A DNA stretch of 64,000 nt from Affinirhizobium straminoryzae (GCF_007004135.1 NZ_VJMG01000007.1:1-64000), one strand, 5' to 3'; shown: positions 1 to 9,636, numbered from the stretch's first letter. The notes: generated from the letters alone by a model not told the origin. Program-made: numbers and translations.

Positions 1-311
1 TTCTTGCCGAGATCGCCGACACGTTCCAGGTCGGCGGCAATGCGCAGCACGCCGATGATCTCGCGCAGGTCGCCTGCCATCGGCTGGCGCCGCGCGATCG
101 TCACGATCGCCTTTTCCTGGATCTCGCGCTCGGCATTGTCGAGGATCACGTCGTCCGAGATGATCTTCTGGGCAAGCGCCGCATCCGAATTCACCAGCGC
201 GCGCACGGCTGCGCCGCACATCTCCTCGGCCAGACCGCCCATCTCGGAAATCCGGCGGTTCAGGTATTTCAGGTCTTCGTCAAAGGCTGACAGAATATGC
301 GTGGAAGACAT
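1..311 (-). CDS. phoU: Phosphate uptake regulator PhoU (partial, C-terminus outside window)
   Basis: PhoU is a cytoplasmic helical protein that couples the Pst transporter to the PhoR kinase and keeps the Pho regulon off when phosphate is plentiful. About 103 N-terminal codons are visible. The protein begins MSSTHILSAF and contains the PhoU-type stretch RRQPMAGDLREI followed by RIAADLERVGD, the repeat signature of the family. The ATG at 311 follows a GGAAGGA ribosome-binding site. It is the last visible gene of the pst operon, 67 bases after pstB. The gene runs off the left edge, so the second half of the protein cannot be judged. Confidence 0.93.
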   Translation of the reverse strand, partial: MSSTHILSAFDEDLKYLNRRISEMGGLAEEMCGAAVRALVNSDAALAQKIISDDVILDNAEREIQEKAIVTIARRQPMAGDLREIIGVLRIAADLERVGDLGK

Positions 312-378
312 CTCATTTCCTTCCGAAAAAAGGCTTGGGCCCCAAAACAACAGGCGAAAATCGGCAGAACCGGAAGGC

Positions 379-1194
379 TCAGCCGAAGCGGCCCATGATG
401 TAATCCTGCGTGCGCTGGTCGTCGGGGTTGGTGAACATCTTGTCGGTGTCGTTCTCCTCGACGAGCAGGCCGAGGTGGAACATCGCCGTGCGCTGCGAGA
501 CGCGGGCGGCCTGCTGCATGGAGTGCGTCACGATGACGATCGTGAAATTGGTGCGCAGCTCGTGGATGAGTTCCTCGACCTTGGCGGTCGCGATCGGGTC
601 AAGCGCCGAGCAGGGCTCGTCCATCAGGATGATTTCCGGCGAAACGGCGACGGCGCGTGCAATGCACAGGCGCTGCTGCTGGCCACCCGAAAGGCCCGTG
701 CCGGATTCATGCAGGCGATCCTTGACCTCGTTCCAGAGACCGGCCTTCTGCAGCGAAGCGGCGACGATGTCGTCCAGTTCCGACTTCTTGCGGGCAAGGC
801 CGTGGATGCGCGGGCCATAGGCAACGTTCTCGTAGATCGACTTCGGGAACGGGTTCGGCTTCTGGAACACCATGCCGACCTTGGCGCGCAGCTGCACCGG
901 ATCGACCTTGGCATCGTAGATGTTTTCACCGTCGATCAGGATATGGCCTTCGACCCGGCAGCTGTCGATCGTGTCGTTCATGCGGTTGAGGCAGCGCAGG
1001 AAGGTTGACTTGCCGCAACCCGACGGCCCGATGAAGGCGGTGACGGAACGCGGACGGATCTCGATGCTGACATCGCGAAGCGCATGCTTCTCGCCGTAAT
1101 AGACCTGCACATTGCGGGCGGAGATTTTCGTTTCGGTCATGGGGGAGGCCTTCGTGGTCGTCGTCGTCGTGTTCATGGAAGAGATGCTATTCAT
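379..1194 (-). CDS. pstB: Phosphate ABC transporter ATP-binding protein PstB
   Basis: This is the ATPase subunit of the high-affinity Pst phosphate importer, on the inner face of the membrane. The 271-residue protein has Walker A GPSGCGKS (about 56-63), the Q-loop glutamine near 111, the ABC signature LSGGQQQR (168-175) and Walker B IILMDEP (188-194). The ATG at 1194 is chosen because GGAGGT lies 6 bases upstream; an in-frame TTG at 1212 lies inside the end of pstA. A Thr-rich leader (six threonines around residues 9-14) precedes the conserved part. It lies between pstA and phoU in the standard pst order. Confidence 0.97.
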   Translation of the reverse strand: MNSISSMNTTTTTTKASPMTETKISARNVQVYYGEKHALRDVSIEIRPRSVTAFIGPSGCGKSTFLRCLNRMNDTIDSCRVEGHILIDGENIYDAKVDPVQLRAKVGMVFQKPNPFPKSIYENVAYGPRIHGLARKKSELDDIVAASLQKAGLWNEVKDRLHESGTGLSGGQQQRLCIARAVAVSPEIILMDEPCSALDPIATAKVEELIHELRTNFTIVIVTHSMQQAARVSQRTAMFHLGLLVEENDTDKMFTNPDDQRTQDYIMGRFG

Positions 1195-1205
1195 GGTCAG
1201 ACCTC

Positions 1206-2561
1206 CTACCAACGGCGCTCGTAGCGGCGGCGCAAGATGATTGCGGACAAGTTCATCAGGATCAGGAAGACCAGCAGGACGATGATGGCGCCGGATGCCC
1301 GTTCGATGAAGGCCGGATCGCCGCGCTGCGTCCAGTTGTAGACCTGGACCGGAAGCGCGGAGGCCGGATCGAAAAAGCCTTCCGGCGGACCGGCCGGATA
1401 ATCACGGACGAAAGCGACCATGCCGATCAGGAGCAACGGGGCCGTTTCGCCGAGCGCACGCGCCAGGCCGATGATGGTGCCGGTCAGGATGCCGGGCATC
1501 GCAAGCGGCAGCACGTGATGGAAGATCGCCTGCATCTTGGAGGCGCCGACGCCGAGTGCCGCATCGCGGATCGACGGCGGCACCGATTTCAGCGCCGCAC
1601 GGGTGGCGATGATGATGGTCGGAAGCGTCATCAGGGTCAGCACGAGACCGCCAACCACCGGCGCCGATTGCGGCAGGCCGGCAAAGTTGATGAAGGCGGC
1701 AAGGCCGAGGATACCGAAGACGACGGAGGGAACGGCGGCCAGATTGGCGATGTTCACTTCGATCAGATCGGTAAAGCGGTTCTGCGGTGCGAATTCCTCG
1801 AGATAGATCGAGGCGGCAACGCCGAGCGGCAGCGACAGCACCAGCACGATGACCATCATGTAGACGGAGCCGAGGATGGCGACGCCGAGACCGGCAGCTT
1901 CCGGACGTGTGTCCGAGGCATCCGGGGCTGTGAAGAAGCCCCAGTTGAAATGCGTGACCAGAATGCCGGCCGACTTCAGCTTGTCGGCGAGCTGCAGCTG
2001 CGCCGGCGAGATGTTGCGATCCAGCTTTGCGCTCTCCATGGTCACGCGACCCTTGTAGTAGCCGTCGATGCGACCGGAGGCGAGCAGATCGAAATTGACC
2101 GTCGTGCCGATGGCCTGCGGATGGGCAAGCACATAACGGCGCAGATCGGCAGCCGCTTCCTTGGAAATCAGCTCGCCGGCGGCCTTGGCGCTGACGCCAT
2201 CACCCGTCACGCCCTTGGCGGCCATGGCATCCGCCATCGCCTTTTCGATCAGCGGCGCATAGCCGAAGGTAGTGACCTTGGCGATTTCAGCCGGATCGCG
2301 CTTGCCGCCCTTGTCGAGCTTGGCCGGGTCCAGAAAGATGTCGAGCGAGATATAGGTCTGGCGGAAGGATGACAGGCCGTTCGACAGGATGGAGCCCAGC
2401 AGGAAGACGAGAACGAAGACGCCGACGAGAACAGCCACCAGGCCCATCATCCGGAAACGGGTTTCGGCAGCATTACGGCGGCGGGTGCGCTCATCGAGTT
2501 CGAGAAGGGACTTGCCCCTTGGCGCAAGAGCGCTGGCGCCGGTAACGGTGAGATCGGTCAT
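1206..2561 (-). CDS. pstA: Phosphate ABC transporter permease PstA
   Basis: This is a membrane subunit of the Pst phosphate importer. At 451 residues it is much longer than the roughly 300-residue enterobacterial PstA. It has an N-terminal membrane segment (about 39-60), then a hydrophilic region of some 170 residues of the kind seen in alphaproteobacterial PstA (DUF3333 type), then the permease core with the cytoplasmic loop [10 protein letters not shown] near the end. Its ATG overlaps the pstC stop codon by four bases (ATGA), which indicates translational coupling. The role of the extra domain is not known to me. Confidence 0.95.
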   Translation of the reverse strand: MTDLTVTGASALAPRGKSLLELDERTRRRNAAETRFRMMGLVAVLVGVFVLVFLLGSILSNGLSSFRQTYISLDIFLDPAKLDKGGKRDPAEIAKVTTFGYAPLIEKAMADAMAAKGVTGDGVSAKAAGELISKEAAADLRRYVLAHPQAIGTTVNFDLLASGRIDGYYKGRVTMESAKLDRNISPAQLQLADKLKSAGILVTHFNWGFFTAPDASDTRPEAAGLGVAILGSVYMMVIVLVLSLPLGVAASIYLEEFAPQNRFTDLIEVNIANLAAVPSVVFGILGLAAFINFAGLPQSAPVVGGLVLTLMTLPTIIIATRAALKSVPPSIRDAALGVGASKMQAIFHHVLPLAMPGILTGTIIGLARALGETAPLLLIGMVAFVRDYPAGPPEGFFDPASALPVQVYNWTQRGDPAFIERASGAIIVLLVFLILMNLSAIILRRRYERRW

Positions 2562-4018
2562 TCGTACTGCTCCCGGTATTTGCGCACGATGTAGAGGGCG
2601 AGAACATTCAGCGCCAGCGTGAAGGTGAAGAGGGTCAGACCGAGCGCGAAGGCGACGAGCGTTTCCGGGCTCGAAAATTCGGAGTCGCCGGTCAGCTGGC
2701 TGACGATCTTGACCGTGACCGTGGTCATGGCTTCGAAGGGGTTGAGCGACAGCTTGGCGGAGGCGCCGGCACCGAGGACCACGATCATGGTTTCGCCGAT
2801 GGCGCGGCTGGCGGCGAGCAGCACCGCACCGACGATGCCCGGAAGAGCGGCCGGCATGACCACCTTCTTGATGGTTTCCGAGCGGGTGGCGCCGAGACCG
2901 TAGGAACCGTCACGCAGGGCCTGCGGGACGGCATTGATGATGTCGTCCGACAGGGAGCTGACGAAGGGGATGATCATCACGCCCATGACCAGACCCGCCG
3001 TAAGAACGGAGGAGGAGGACGAACCGAGACCGAGCGGCTGGGCAAAGTAATCGCGCAGGAAGGGGCCGATGGTGACCAGCGCGAACAGGCCGTAGACGAT
3101 GGTCGGGATCCCCGCCAGCATTTCGATGGCGGGCTTGGCAAAGCTGCGCATCGAGCGACCGGCATATTCCGAGAGGTAGATGGCGATCATCAGGCCGATC
3201 GGCACTGCCACCAGAAGCGCGATGAAGGAGACATACATCGTGCCCCACAGCAGCGGCAGGATGCCGAGCTCGGAACCGCCGCGGAATTGCGGGTTCCAGA
3301 CGGTCGAGAAGAAGAACTGCGAGGCCGGATAGATCTTGAAGAAGGTGATCGTCTCGAACACCAGGGAGAAGACGATGCCGATGGTCGTCAGGATCGCGAT
3401 GAGCGACGAGGCAATCAGCAGCGATTTGACGAAGCCTTCGCTGATGTTGCGCGCCCGCATCTGCGGTTCGATGCGACGATAGGCCAGGAAGGCCAGCGCC
3501 AGCGAGACGCCGAGCACCGCAATGGTCATCGCGAGAGCGCCACTCTTGGTGGTCTGGCGATAGGCTCGTGCCGCCTCGAACACGACGGGCTGCACCTCGC
3601 CCGCCAGCGCGACGCCGACCTCGGCCAGCCGCGCACGCACGGTCTGCGTATTGGCAGAAATGGTGTTCAGTTCGTCTTCGCCAAGACCGCCGCGTGCCAG
3701 AACGGCATCGAGACCGCCAGCAATACGGCGCACATCCGACATGACCAGGCTGCGGGCGCTGCCCTGGGCAATGGCACTGTCAGGGATCATGCCGCTGACG
3801 CGGCTTTCAACGACGATCGGCTGAACCAGCAGCCAGACGATCAGGAGAAGCAGGGCAGGCACGGCAGCGAAAAGCGCGACCGTCTGGCCATAATAGCCGG
3901 ACAGGGAATGCAGCTTGATGCCGCTCTGCGCCGACAGCGAAAGGGCCTGTCTCTTGCCGGCAATATAGCCGGCGGCCGCAAACGCCAACACAACAAGAAT
4001 AATGATGCCAACGTTCAT
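2558..4018 (-). CDS. pstC: Phosphate ABC transporter permease PstC
   Basis: This is the second membrane subunit of the Pst importer. The 486-residue protein starts with a membrane segment (MNVGIIILVVLAF) and a second near residues 45-65, carries a hydrophilic region before the permease core, and has the core loop RAIGETMIVVLGAG near residue 420. The length fits the long alphaproteobacterial form. The ATG at 4018 is preferred over an in-frame TTG at 4036 because AAGGA lies upstream of it. It is separated from pstS by 71 bases that contain a strong hairpin. Confidence 0.95.
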   Translation of the reverse strand: MNVGIIILVVLAFAAAGYIAGKRQALSLSAQSGIKLHSLSGYYGQTVALFAAVPALLLLIVWLLVQPIVVESRVSGMIPDSAIAQGSARSLVMSDVRRIAGGLDAVLARGGLGEDELNTISANTQTVRARLAEVGVALAGEVQPVVFEAARAYRQTTKSGALAMTIAVLGVSLALAFLAYRRIEPQMRARNISEGFVKSLLIASSLIAILTTIGIVFSLVFETITFFKIYPASQFFFSTVWNPQFRGGSELGILPLLWGTMYVSFIALLVAVPIGLMIAIYLSEYAGRSMRSFAKPAIEMLAGIPTIVYGLFALVTIGPFLRDYFAQPLGLGSSSSSVLTAGLVMGVMIIPFVSSLSDDIINAVPQALRDGSYGLGATRSETIKKVVMPAALPGIVGAVLLAASRAIGETMIVVLGAGASAKLSLNPFEAMTTVTVKIVSQLTGDSEFSSPETLVAFALGLTLFTFTLALNVLALYIVRKYREQYE

Positions 4019-4048
4019 CTTGGCCGCATCCTTCAAACAAAGGGAAAT

Positions 4049-4075
4049 CCGGCGGCGCGATCGTCGCGCCGCCGG
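4049..4075 (-). promoter_or_regulatory. Perfect 12-bp hairpin between pstS and pstC
   Basis: The 27 bases form a perfect 12-bp GC-rich stem (CCGGCGGCGCGA with its complement) and a 3-base loop. The T-tract after it on the minus strand is weak, so it looks more like a processing or stabilising hairpin, or a partial attenuator, than a full terminator. In other bacteria such structures keep the binding-protein message above that of the permeases; that role here is inferred. Confidence 0.7.
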
Positions 4076-4089
4076 GCGTTTGTTTCAGA

Positions 4090-5130
4090 TCAGTTCAGCG
4101 GGCCCATCGGCTTGCGGGCCTTGACGGCTTCCTGGGTCTTCTTCAGCTCCGGATCGGAAACCAGACCATAGGCAGCGAGCGGGCCGTTCGGGCCGGCCAT
4201 TTCGTCCGACACGAAGAACTCGACGTACTGCTGCAGGCCCGGAATGACGTCCAGGTGCGCATTCTTCACGTAGAAGTAGAGCGGACGCGAAACCGGGTAC
4301 TTGCCGGAAGCGATGGTTTCGACGGACGGAACGATGCCGGCCATCGTGGCGACCTGCAGCTTGTCGGTGTTGTTCTGGTAGAAGGACAGACCGAAAATGC
4401 CGATGCCGTTCTTGTTGGCGTCGACGCGGGCCAGCGTTTCCGGATAGTCGCCGTCGATGTCAACGGCAACGCCGTCGGTGCGGATGGCGGCGCAAACCTT
4501 GGTGGCGGCAGCCTTGTCGTTGTTGTTGGCAGCAAGCGCAACGTCGTAAGTGCCGTCTTCCTTGCAGCCGTCAACGATGACCTTCTCGTCGAACACTTCG
4601 CGGGTGCCGTGCTTGGTGCCCGGAATGAAGGCCAGGATCGGCTGCGCCGGCAGGTCGGCGCGAACGTCCTTCCAGGTCTTGTTCGGGTTGTCGATCAGCT
4701 TGCCATCCTTGACGATCTTGGCGGCCAGAGCCTTGTGCCAGTCAGCCTGGGTGAAGGCGAACTTCGGGCCCTTGATGTCGGAGGCGAATACGATGCCATC
4801 GTAACCGATGCGGACTTCCTGGATCTCGGTCACGCCGTTCTTGGCGCAGGTCTCGATGTCGGACTTGGAAATGCGCGAAGAGGAATTGGCGATGTCGATG
4901 GTGTTTTCACCTGCGCCTTCGCACAGCTTCTTGCGGCCGGCGCCCGAACCACCGCCTTCAACGACGGGGGTCGCAAACTTGGTGTTTTCACCGAAGGCTT
5001 CGGCAACGATCGAGGCATAGGGCAGAACGGTCGAGGAACCGGCAATCTGGATCTGGTCGCGCGCAGCAGCAGCGCCGGAAAACGCGACAGAGGCCACGAG
5101 GGCAGCCGCGGAAAGTTTCAGGATGTTCAT
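4090..5130 (-). CDS. pstS: Periplasmic phosphate-binding protein PstS
   Basis: This is the periplasmic receptor that delivers phosphate to PstCAB. The 346-residue precursor has a Sec signal peptide (MNILKLSAAALVASVAFSG, cleavage likely after the Ala-rich AAAA near residue 23) and begins its mature part with QIQIAGSSTVLPYAS, where the GSST segment binds phosphate. The later GSGAGRK and TKHGTREVF motifs also match the family. The ATG follows GGGAGATCACCA. It is the first gene of the pst operon; a Pho box lies about 100 bases upstream and phoR ends 193 bases upstream. Confidence 0.97.
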   Translation of the reverse strand: MNILKLSAAALVASVAFSGAAAARDQIQIAGSSTVLPYASIVAEAFGENTKFATPVVEGGGSGAGRKKLCEGAGENTIDIANSSSRISKSDIETCAKNGVTEIQEVRIGYDGIVFASDIKGPKFAFTQADWHKALAAKIVKDGKLIDNPNKTWKDVRADLPAQPILAFIPGTKHGTREVFDEKVIVDGCKEDGTYDVALAANNNDKAAATKVCAAIRTDGVAVDIDGDYPETLARVDANKNGIGIFGLSFYQNNTDKLQVATMAGIVPSVETIASGKYPVSRPLYFYVKNAHLDVIPGLQQYVEFFVSDEMAGPNGPLAAYGLVSDPELKKTQEAVKARKPMGPLN

Positions 5131-5233
5131 TGGTGATCTCCCGTGATGGGCTTGTGTGAGTTCGTCTCAACCGGCGCTCGCTCTCGCCAGTGAGTAGGCA
5201 ACCATCTCATAGCTGCCGCAGCGCCACCCTTTT

Positions 5234-5262
5234 ATGTCAGTTCCGTGAAACATTTGTGACAG
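5234..5262 (-). promoter_or_regulatory. Pho box (PhoB operator) upstream of pstS
   Basis: On the minus strand three 7-base half-sites, CTGTCAC, GTTTCAC and CTGACAT, follow one another at exact 11-base intervals with 4-base AT-rich spacers. This is the arrangement bound by phosphorylated PhoB dimers (consensus CTGTCAT). The outer two match at 6 of 7 positions, the middle at 4 of 7. It lies about 105-130 bases before the pstS start, in the gap after phoR, so it should drive pstSCAB-phoU under phosphate starvation. Confidence 0.8.
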
Positions 5263-5323
5263 ACCAAGCTTTTGATCTATAACAACAATTTCAAGACCCC
5301 CGAGAGCCAGACGTTTCTGTATG

Positions 5324-6592
5324 TTAAAAACGGACGGTGAAATCCGTGCCCTTGCCCAGCTCGGAGGTAATGATCAGCCGTGCACGATGACGGGTGAGGA
5401 TATGCTTGACGATGGCAAGGCCAAGCCCGGTCCCCTTCTTGGAGCGGCTGTCGGCCACGCTGACGCGGTAGAAACGCTCCGTCAGACGCGGCACATGCTC
5501 GGCCGGAATGCCGGGACCATTGTCGACGACACTCAATTCCACCGGCTGCGAAGGCGCGTTGCGCAGGTAGACATCAACGAACTTTCCCTCCTGGCCATAT
5601 TTGCAGGCATTCTCCACGAGATTCTCGATCACCTGCACCAGTTCATCCCGGTCCCCCATCACCTCGACCTTGGCCGACGGCAGATGCAGGCGGATTTCCA
5701 CGCCGAGATCCTGGGCCAGCGGCAGAAGGCTGTCGCGCACATGACCCGCCAGAGGCACGAGATCGACCCGCTGGCTGGGGGCGATATGCGCCTTCAACTC
5801 CAGCCGCGACAGAGACAGGAGATCGTCCACCAACCGGCTCATGCGGTTGGCCTGATCGAGCATGATGCCGAGAAAGCGCTCATGCGCACCAGGATCCCCC
5901 TTGGCAGGCCCCTGCAGGGTCTCGATGAAGCCGCGAAGCGACGCAAGCGGCGTGCGCAGTTCGTGACTGGCATTGGCCACGAAATCGGAGCGCATGCGGT
6001 CGATCCGGCGCAATTCGGATATATCGCGGAAGGACAGCGCATAACAGAAGCCGGCGGCGGCCGGATCAGTGCCCTCTGCCGCCGGCGGCACACCGATCGG
6101 CGCGATCCGCAGCAGGAAGACGCGTTCGGAGGGGTGGCGCTCGGAATACTCGATCTGGTTCGGCTGACCGGTGGCAATGGTTTCACGCACCATGTCCAGA
6201 ATACCGGGCGCGCGCAGCCGCACCGAAAGATGAGAGCCGGCAGCGATTTCGCCAAAGGCGTCCTGGGCCGCATCGTTCTGGAACAGCACGTTGGCGTCGG
6301 CGCCAAGCACCATCACGGGCATGTCGAGTGCGGAATAGGCGACGCAGAGATCGATCATGGGGTCGCGCGGAAGCGGCGGCTCCGGGATATCTTCCGGCTC
6401 GTCCTCCTCGGTGATCGGCAGGGACGGCGACAAAAGCAGCGAGAGCAGGATCAACGTCCAACCGGCTGCGACGAACAGCGGGTTGATCTCCGCCGCAAGC
6501 GCCAGGGCCGCCAGCAGGGTGGCGGATGCCACCACCAGCCAGCCCCGCCGCAATGTCTCGCCGCGCCCCGCCTTCACATTCCGCAACGCCAT
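5324..6592 (-). CDS. phoR: Phosphate regulon sensor histidine kinase PhoR
   Basis: PhoR phosphorylates PhoB when phosphate is low. The 422-residue protein has two N-terminal membrane segments (about 18-35 and 39-56), a PAS domain (about 80-195), the H-box ASHELRTPL with the phospho-accepting His210, and the ATPase boxes N (ENLVENACKYG), G1 (VVDNGPGIP) and G2 (GTGLGLAI). The ATG at 6592 follows GGAG and gives the conserved beginning; longer in-frame starts have no homology character. It precedes pstS in the same direction, with the Pho box in the gap between them, and is divergent from ppk2. Confidence 0.93.
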   Translation of the reverse strand: MALRNVKAGRGETLRRGWLVVASATLLAALALAAEINPLFVAAGWTLILLSLLLSPSLPITEEDEPEDIPEPPLPRDPMIDLCVAYSALDMPVMVLGADANVLFQNDAAQDAFGEIAAGSHLSVRLRAPGILDMVRETIATGQPNQIEYSERHPSERVFLLRIAPIGVPPAAEGTDPAAAGFCYALSFRDISELRRIDRMRSDFVANASHELRTPLASLRGFIETLQGPAKGDPGAHERFLGIMLDQANRMSRLVDDLLSLSRLELKAHIAPSQRVDLVPLAGHVRDSLLPLAQDLGVEIRLHLPSAKVEVMGDRDELVQVIENLVENACKYGQEGKFVDVYLRNAPSQPVELSVVDNGPGIPAEHVPRLTERFYRVSVADSRSKKGTGLGLAIVKHILTRHRARLIITSELGKGTDFTVRF

Positions 6593-6879
6593 ACTCGCCT
6601 CTCCGACCCCGGCCGACACCGGCACGCACGCGCCGGAATTCGGTGCGCGCACCAACTTGACCGGTGGTGATATCTGCCTCGCATGACAGATATACATCGA
6701 TGCGGCAATGCAACCTTGAAATTCGGCTTGTCCGCAACATTGCAATGCACCGTTTGATGCGGGTGCCGGAACAAAGAGCGGGGGCAGAGCCTTGATAGAA
6801 AACGCACCTTCTGCCTCAATGCACCGACGCCGGATCGGCAGGAGGGCAAGGGCATGAACAGGATGAACGGGACTGCAGC

Positions 6880-7761
6880 ATGAATGAAATGACGAGCAGC
6901 CGGGCCGTGACGCTCGACATCGGTGGCGAACGGCATGTCTTTGACATTGATGACCCCACATTGCCCAAATGGATCAGCGAGAAGGCTCTGTCCTCCGGCG
7001 GCTATCCCTACGACAAGAAACTGGACGACGACCGCTACGAAGCCGAGCTTCGGCTGCTGCAGATCGAACTCGTCAAGGTCCAGTCCTGGCTGCAGGAAAG
7101 CGGCGAGCGCGTGATGGCACTGTTCGAGGGACGCGATGCCGCCGGCAAGGGTGGCTCGATCTTTGCGGTGCGCGCCTATCTCAACCCGCGCGAGGCGCGG
7201 GTCGTCGCGCTTCCGAAGCCGACGCCGACGGAAGCCGGCCAGTGGTATTTCCAGCGCTATGTCGAACATTTCCCGACCGCCGGAGAGATCGTGCTGTTCG
7301 ACCGCTCATGGTACAACCGCGCCGTTGTGGAGCCGGTGATGGGCTTCTGCACGCCCAAACAGCACCGCCATTTCCTCAAGGCAGCACCGGTCTTCGAAAA
7401 GCTCATCGTCGACGATGGTATCCACTTCTTCAAGTTCTGGCTCGATATCGGCCGCGAAATGCAGCTGAAGCGCTTTCATGACCGCCGGCATGACCCGCTG
7501 AAGATCTGGAAGCTCTCGCCGATGGACATCGCTTCGCTCGACCGCTGGAAAGAGTATGGCGAGAAACGCGACCAGATGCTGGAGGAAACCCATACCGACC
7601 ACGCACCGTGGACGGTGGTGCGCGCCAATGACAAGCGCAGGGCCCGGCTCTCCATCATCCGCCACCTGCTGGACAGCCTCGACTATACGGGCAAGGACAG
7701 CAAGGCCATCGGCCAGATCGACAAGCGCATCCTCGACTTCGGTCCGAAGGCTTTTCGGTAG
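6880..7761 (+). CDS. ppk2: Polyphosphate kinase 2 (PPK2 family)
   Basis: PPK2 enzymes transfer phosphate between polyphosphate and nucleoside diphosphates; family members of this size mostly make GTP or ATP from polyphosphate. The 293-residue single-domain protein has the Walker A loop GRDAAGKGG (84-92), the lid-associated motif DRSWYNRA (141-148) and the [11 protein letters not shown] stretch. A PPK2 of Sinorhizobium meliloti of this type has been structurally studied. It is divergent from phoR across 288 bases, which suggests shared phosphate logic, but I see no second Pho box here. The ribosome-binding site before the chosen ATG is weak; an ATG three codons later is an alternative. Confidence 0.92.
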   Translation: MNEMTSSRAVTLDIGGERHVFDIDDPTLPKWISEKALSSGGYPYDKKLDDDRYEAELRLLQIELVKVQSWLQESGERVMALFEGRDAAGKGGSIFAVRAYLNPREARVVALPKPTPTEAGQWYFQRYVEHFPTAGEIVLFDRSWYNRAVVEPVMGFCTPKQHRHFLKAAPVFEKLIVDDGIHFFKFWLDIGREMQLKRFHDRRHDPLKIWKLSPMDIASLDRWKEYGEKRDQMLEETHTDHAPWTVVRANDKRRARLSIIRHLLDSLDYTGKDSKAIGQIDKRILDFGPKAFR

Positions 7762-7857
7762 GTCGCCACCCGTTGCGGGCCACTGTTGCGTGTGATGCAG
7801 CCTGTGCAGACCGAAGGTTATGGCAGGTGCGCCATGCGGACCGCATGACTGCCGGGC

Positions 7858-9267
7858 TCACTGCCCCGGCAGCACGCGCAGCGAATAGACCAGCACACCG
7901 GTGCCGCCGTTCAGGATATCGCTGTTGAGATAGATACGCCCCGGCTGGTTTGGCACCACGCCGCCCGGGAAGGTGACGCGGAACAGTGTGTCGGCGCGCT
8001 CCTGCGTGGCCAGCACGCGGTGTCGCGAGCAATCGCCAATGCCGGGGAAATCACAGCGCACAGCAAGCTGGACGGAGACATCGCCCACAGATTGCAGGGT
8101 CAAGGCCATGGTGGAGGTCTTGCCCGCCAGTTCGCGCAGAATGGCGGCCGGCACCTCGACGGCCACCTCGCCATTGGCATTCGGCACGGCAGAGGTAATC
8201 TTCAGCGCCGGCCCATCGGCCATGGCAACGGTTTCGACGGTCGCGGCAGAGCCGGCGGTCGCCACAGCCTTGCGGTCAGGACCGAACACTTCCAGCCAGT
8301 CCGCCGAAAAGCCGCGCTGCGGATCGAAATGCGACGGGGCGCCCGCGCCATCCTGTTCAGAACGCTGCGCGACCTGGCCGGAAAGACCGGTTTCGCGCGG
8401 CATCAGCGCCTGCAACAGGCCGGTATTCGCCGCCCACCAGAGGCCGATGCCCGCAAGAATGAGAAAGGTGAGCAGGGTAAACAGGCTGGAGAGCACACCA
8501 CCGCGCCGGCGACGACGCTTTTCGCCTGGAACGGCAGGCGCAAGGCCATCCTTCGCCCTCCCCCCGGAGGCGGCCTTTGCCTTGCGGCCGCGCGACACCT
8601 TCTGCGGACGCCCAGCTTTGCCAAGGGGATGCGTTGCCGGCCGTTCGGCCGAGCGCTCGGCGCGCATGCCATCCAGACCGCCAAGGACTGCCTCGCCCGC
8701 CTGCGGCGCGCTCGCCGCGGGAGAGGAAACAGCCATGTCAAGACTTGCTTCAGGTGGCATGCCTGCGGCCGGCGCTGCATCGCGACGCACGGCAGACACG
8801 CTGGGTGCAGGAGCAGAAGCCGCACTGGCACTGCGTGTGGCCGTCACGTCAGGGGCCGGAGGCGAGACGCTCGGTGCGGACGCGGCACCGGCACCTGGAA
8901 CATGATTCGTAGAAACGGCCGAATCCGGGGCCGGGGCCGGGGCGGCAGGTGCCACGGTCTCTGGCGCGGCAGGGTGTCGGGCTTGACCACCGTCATCGCG
9001 TCCGGACAGCCCAACGGAAGGCATGATCGCCAGGAGATCCGGCGCGTCATCCGGCACGCGGGCACGTTCTTCCGCCTCGATCTCGCGGATCTTCGCCTCC
9101 AGCCGCCGGCGTTCGGCGTCGATCACGGCGTCATCAGTGACCTCCTGCTTGCGCAGTCCCGCCTCCAGCGCCTGCCGGGCCGACTGGTAGATGCGAGCGC
9201 GGAGATCGGCGTCGCCGCGGTCGCTCCGCGCCAGCGCATTCCTGATTGCCGTTTCCAAACCGCTCAC
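7858..9267 (-). CDS. Membrane-anchored protein of unknown function with disordered linker and C-terminal beta domain
   Basis: I do not recognise this protein. The 469-residue chain begins with a helical segment rich in Arg and Glu (residues 1-70), continues with a long Ala/Pro/Ser-rich region of low complexity (about 75-230), a basic patch (KKVSRGRKAKAASGGRAK-like, then KRRRRR), one membrane segment (SLFTLLTFLILAGIGLWWA), and a C-terminal extracytoplasmic domain of about 150 residues with alternating hydrophobic strands that resembles a jelly-roll or carbohydrate-binding fold. The GTG at 9267 is chosen from the start of conserved-looking helix VSGLETAIRNAL; an ATG at 9366 would add 33 residues. 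The layout suggests a cytoplasmic N-terminus and a periplasmic sensor or binding domain. Confidence 0.7.
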   Translation of the reverse strand: MSGLETAIRNALARSDRGDADLRARIYQSARQALEAGLRKQEVTDDAVIDAERRRLEAKIREIEAEERARVPDDAPDLLAIMPSVGLSGRDDGGQARHPAAPETVAPAAPAPAPDSAVSTNHVPGAGAASAPSVSPPAPDVTATRSASAASAPAPSVSAVRRDAAPAAGMPPEASLDMAVSSPAASAPQAGEAVLGGLDGMRAERSAERPATHPLGKAGRPQKVSRGRKAKAASGGRAKDGLAPAVPGEKRRRRRGGVLSSLFTLLTFLILAGIGLWWAANTGLLQALMPRETGLSGQVAQRSEQDGAGAPSHFDPQRGFSADWLEVFGPDRKAVATAGSAATVETVAMADGPALKITSAVPNANGEVAVEVPAAILRELAGKTSTMALTLQSVGDVSVQLAVRCDFPGIGDCSRHRVLATQERADTLFRVTFPGGVVPNQPGRIYLNSDILNGGTGVLVYSLRVLPGQ

Positions 9268-9424
9268 TGCCTGCCCTTTGCTTCCATCCGAACCCGTACC
9301 GCTCCTCGGTAAACGCTCGCCCGACGATCCGCAAGCGCCACCGCAAAGCCCTGCTTGTAAGGCCATACAAGGCGGGCTGATGGCAAATCATGCCGCAAGA
9401 TGGAAAAGAAGCGAAAATCCACAC

Positions 9425-9453
9425 TTGAAATCTCTCCGCTTTGCCTGTATCAG
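9425..9453 (+). promoter_or_regulatory. Sigma-70-type promoter of tRNA-Thr
   Basis: TTGAAA and TATCAG are separated by 17 bases and end about 42 bases before the mature tRNA. Position and spacing fit a housekeeping promoter; no other gene starts here on this strand. Confidence 0.5.
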
Positions 9454-9495
9454 CCGCCCCACACCGCCGGTCCAGTGCTGGACAGAGGCGCGCAG

Positions 9496-9571
9496 GCCGC
9501 TTTAGCTCAGTCGGTAGAGCACATCATTCGTAATGATGGGGTCACGTGTTCGAGTCACGTAAGCGGCACCA
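9496..9571 (+). tRNA. tRNA-Thr (anticodon CGT)
   Basis: The 76-base gene folds as a cloverleaf: acceptor stem GCCGCTT pairs with AAGCGGC, the D-arm contains TAGCTCAGTCGGTAGAGC, the anticodon stem-loop is ATCATTCGTAATGAT with anticodon CGT reading ACG (threonine), and the T-arm contains GTTCGAGTC. The 3' CCA is encoded in the DNA. Confidence 0.95.
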
Positions 9572-9636
9572 TTCTCACTATCTCTCGATTGATTGCCCGA
9601 AATTTTCGTGCATCAGTTATCTATCTCCCGCGCATG

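Noticed and set aside
6683..6689. Pho box upstream of ppk2
   Set aside because: A single CTGTCAT-type half-site without a partner at 11 bases on either side is not enough.
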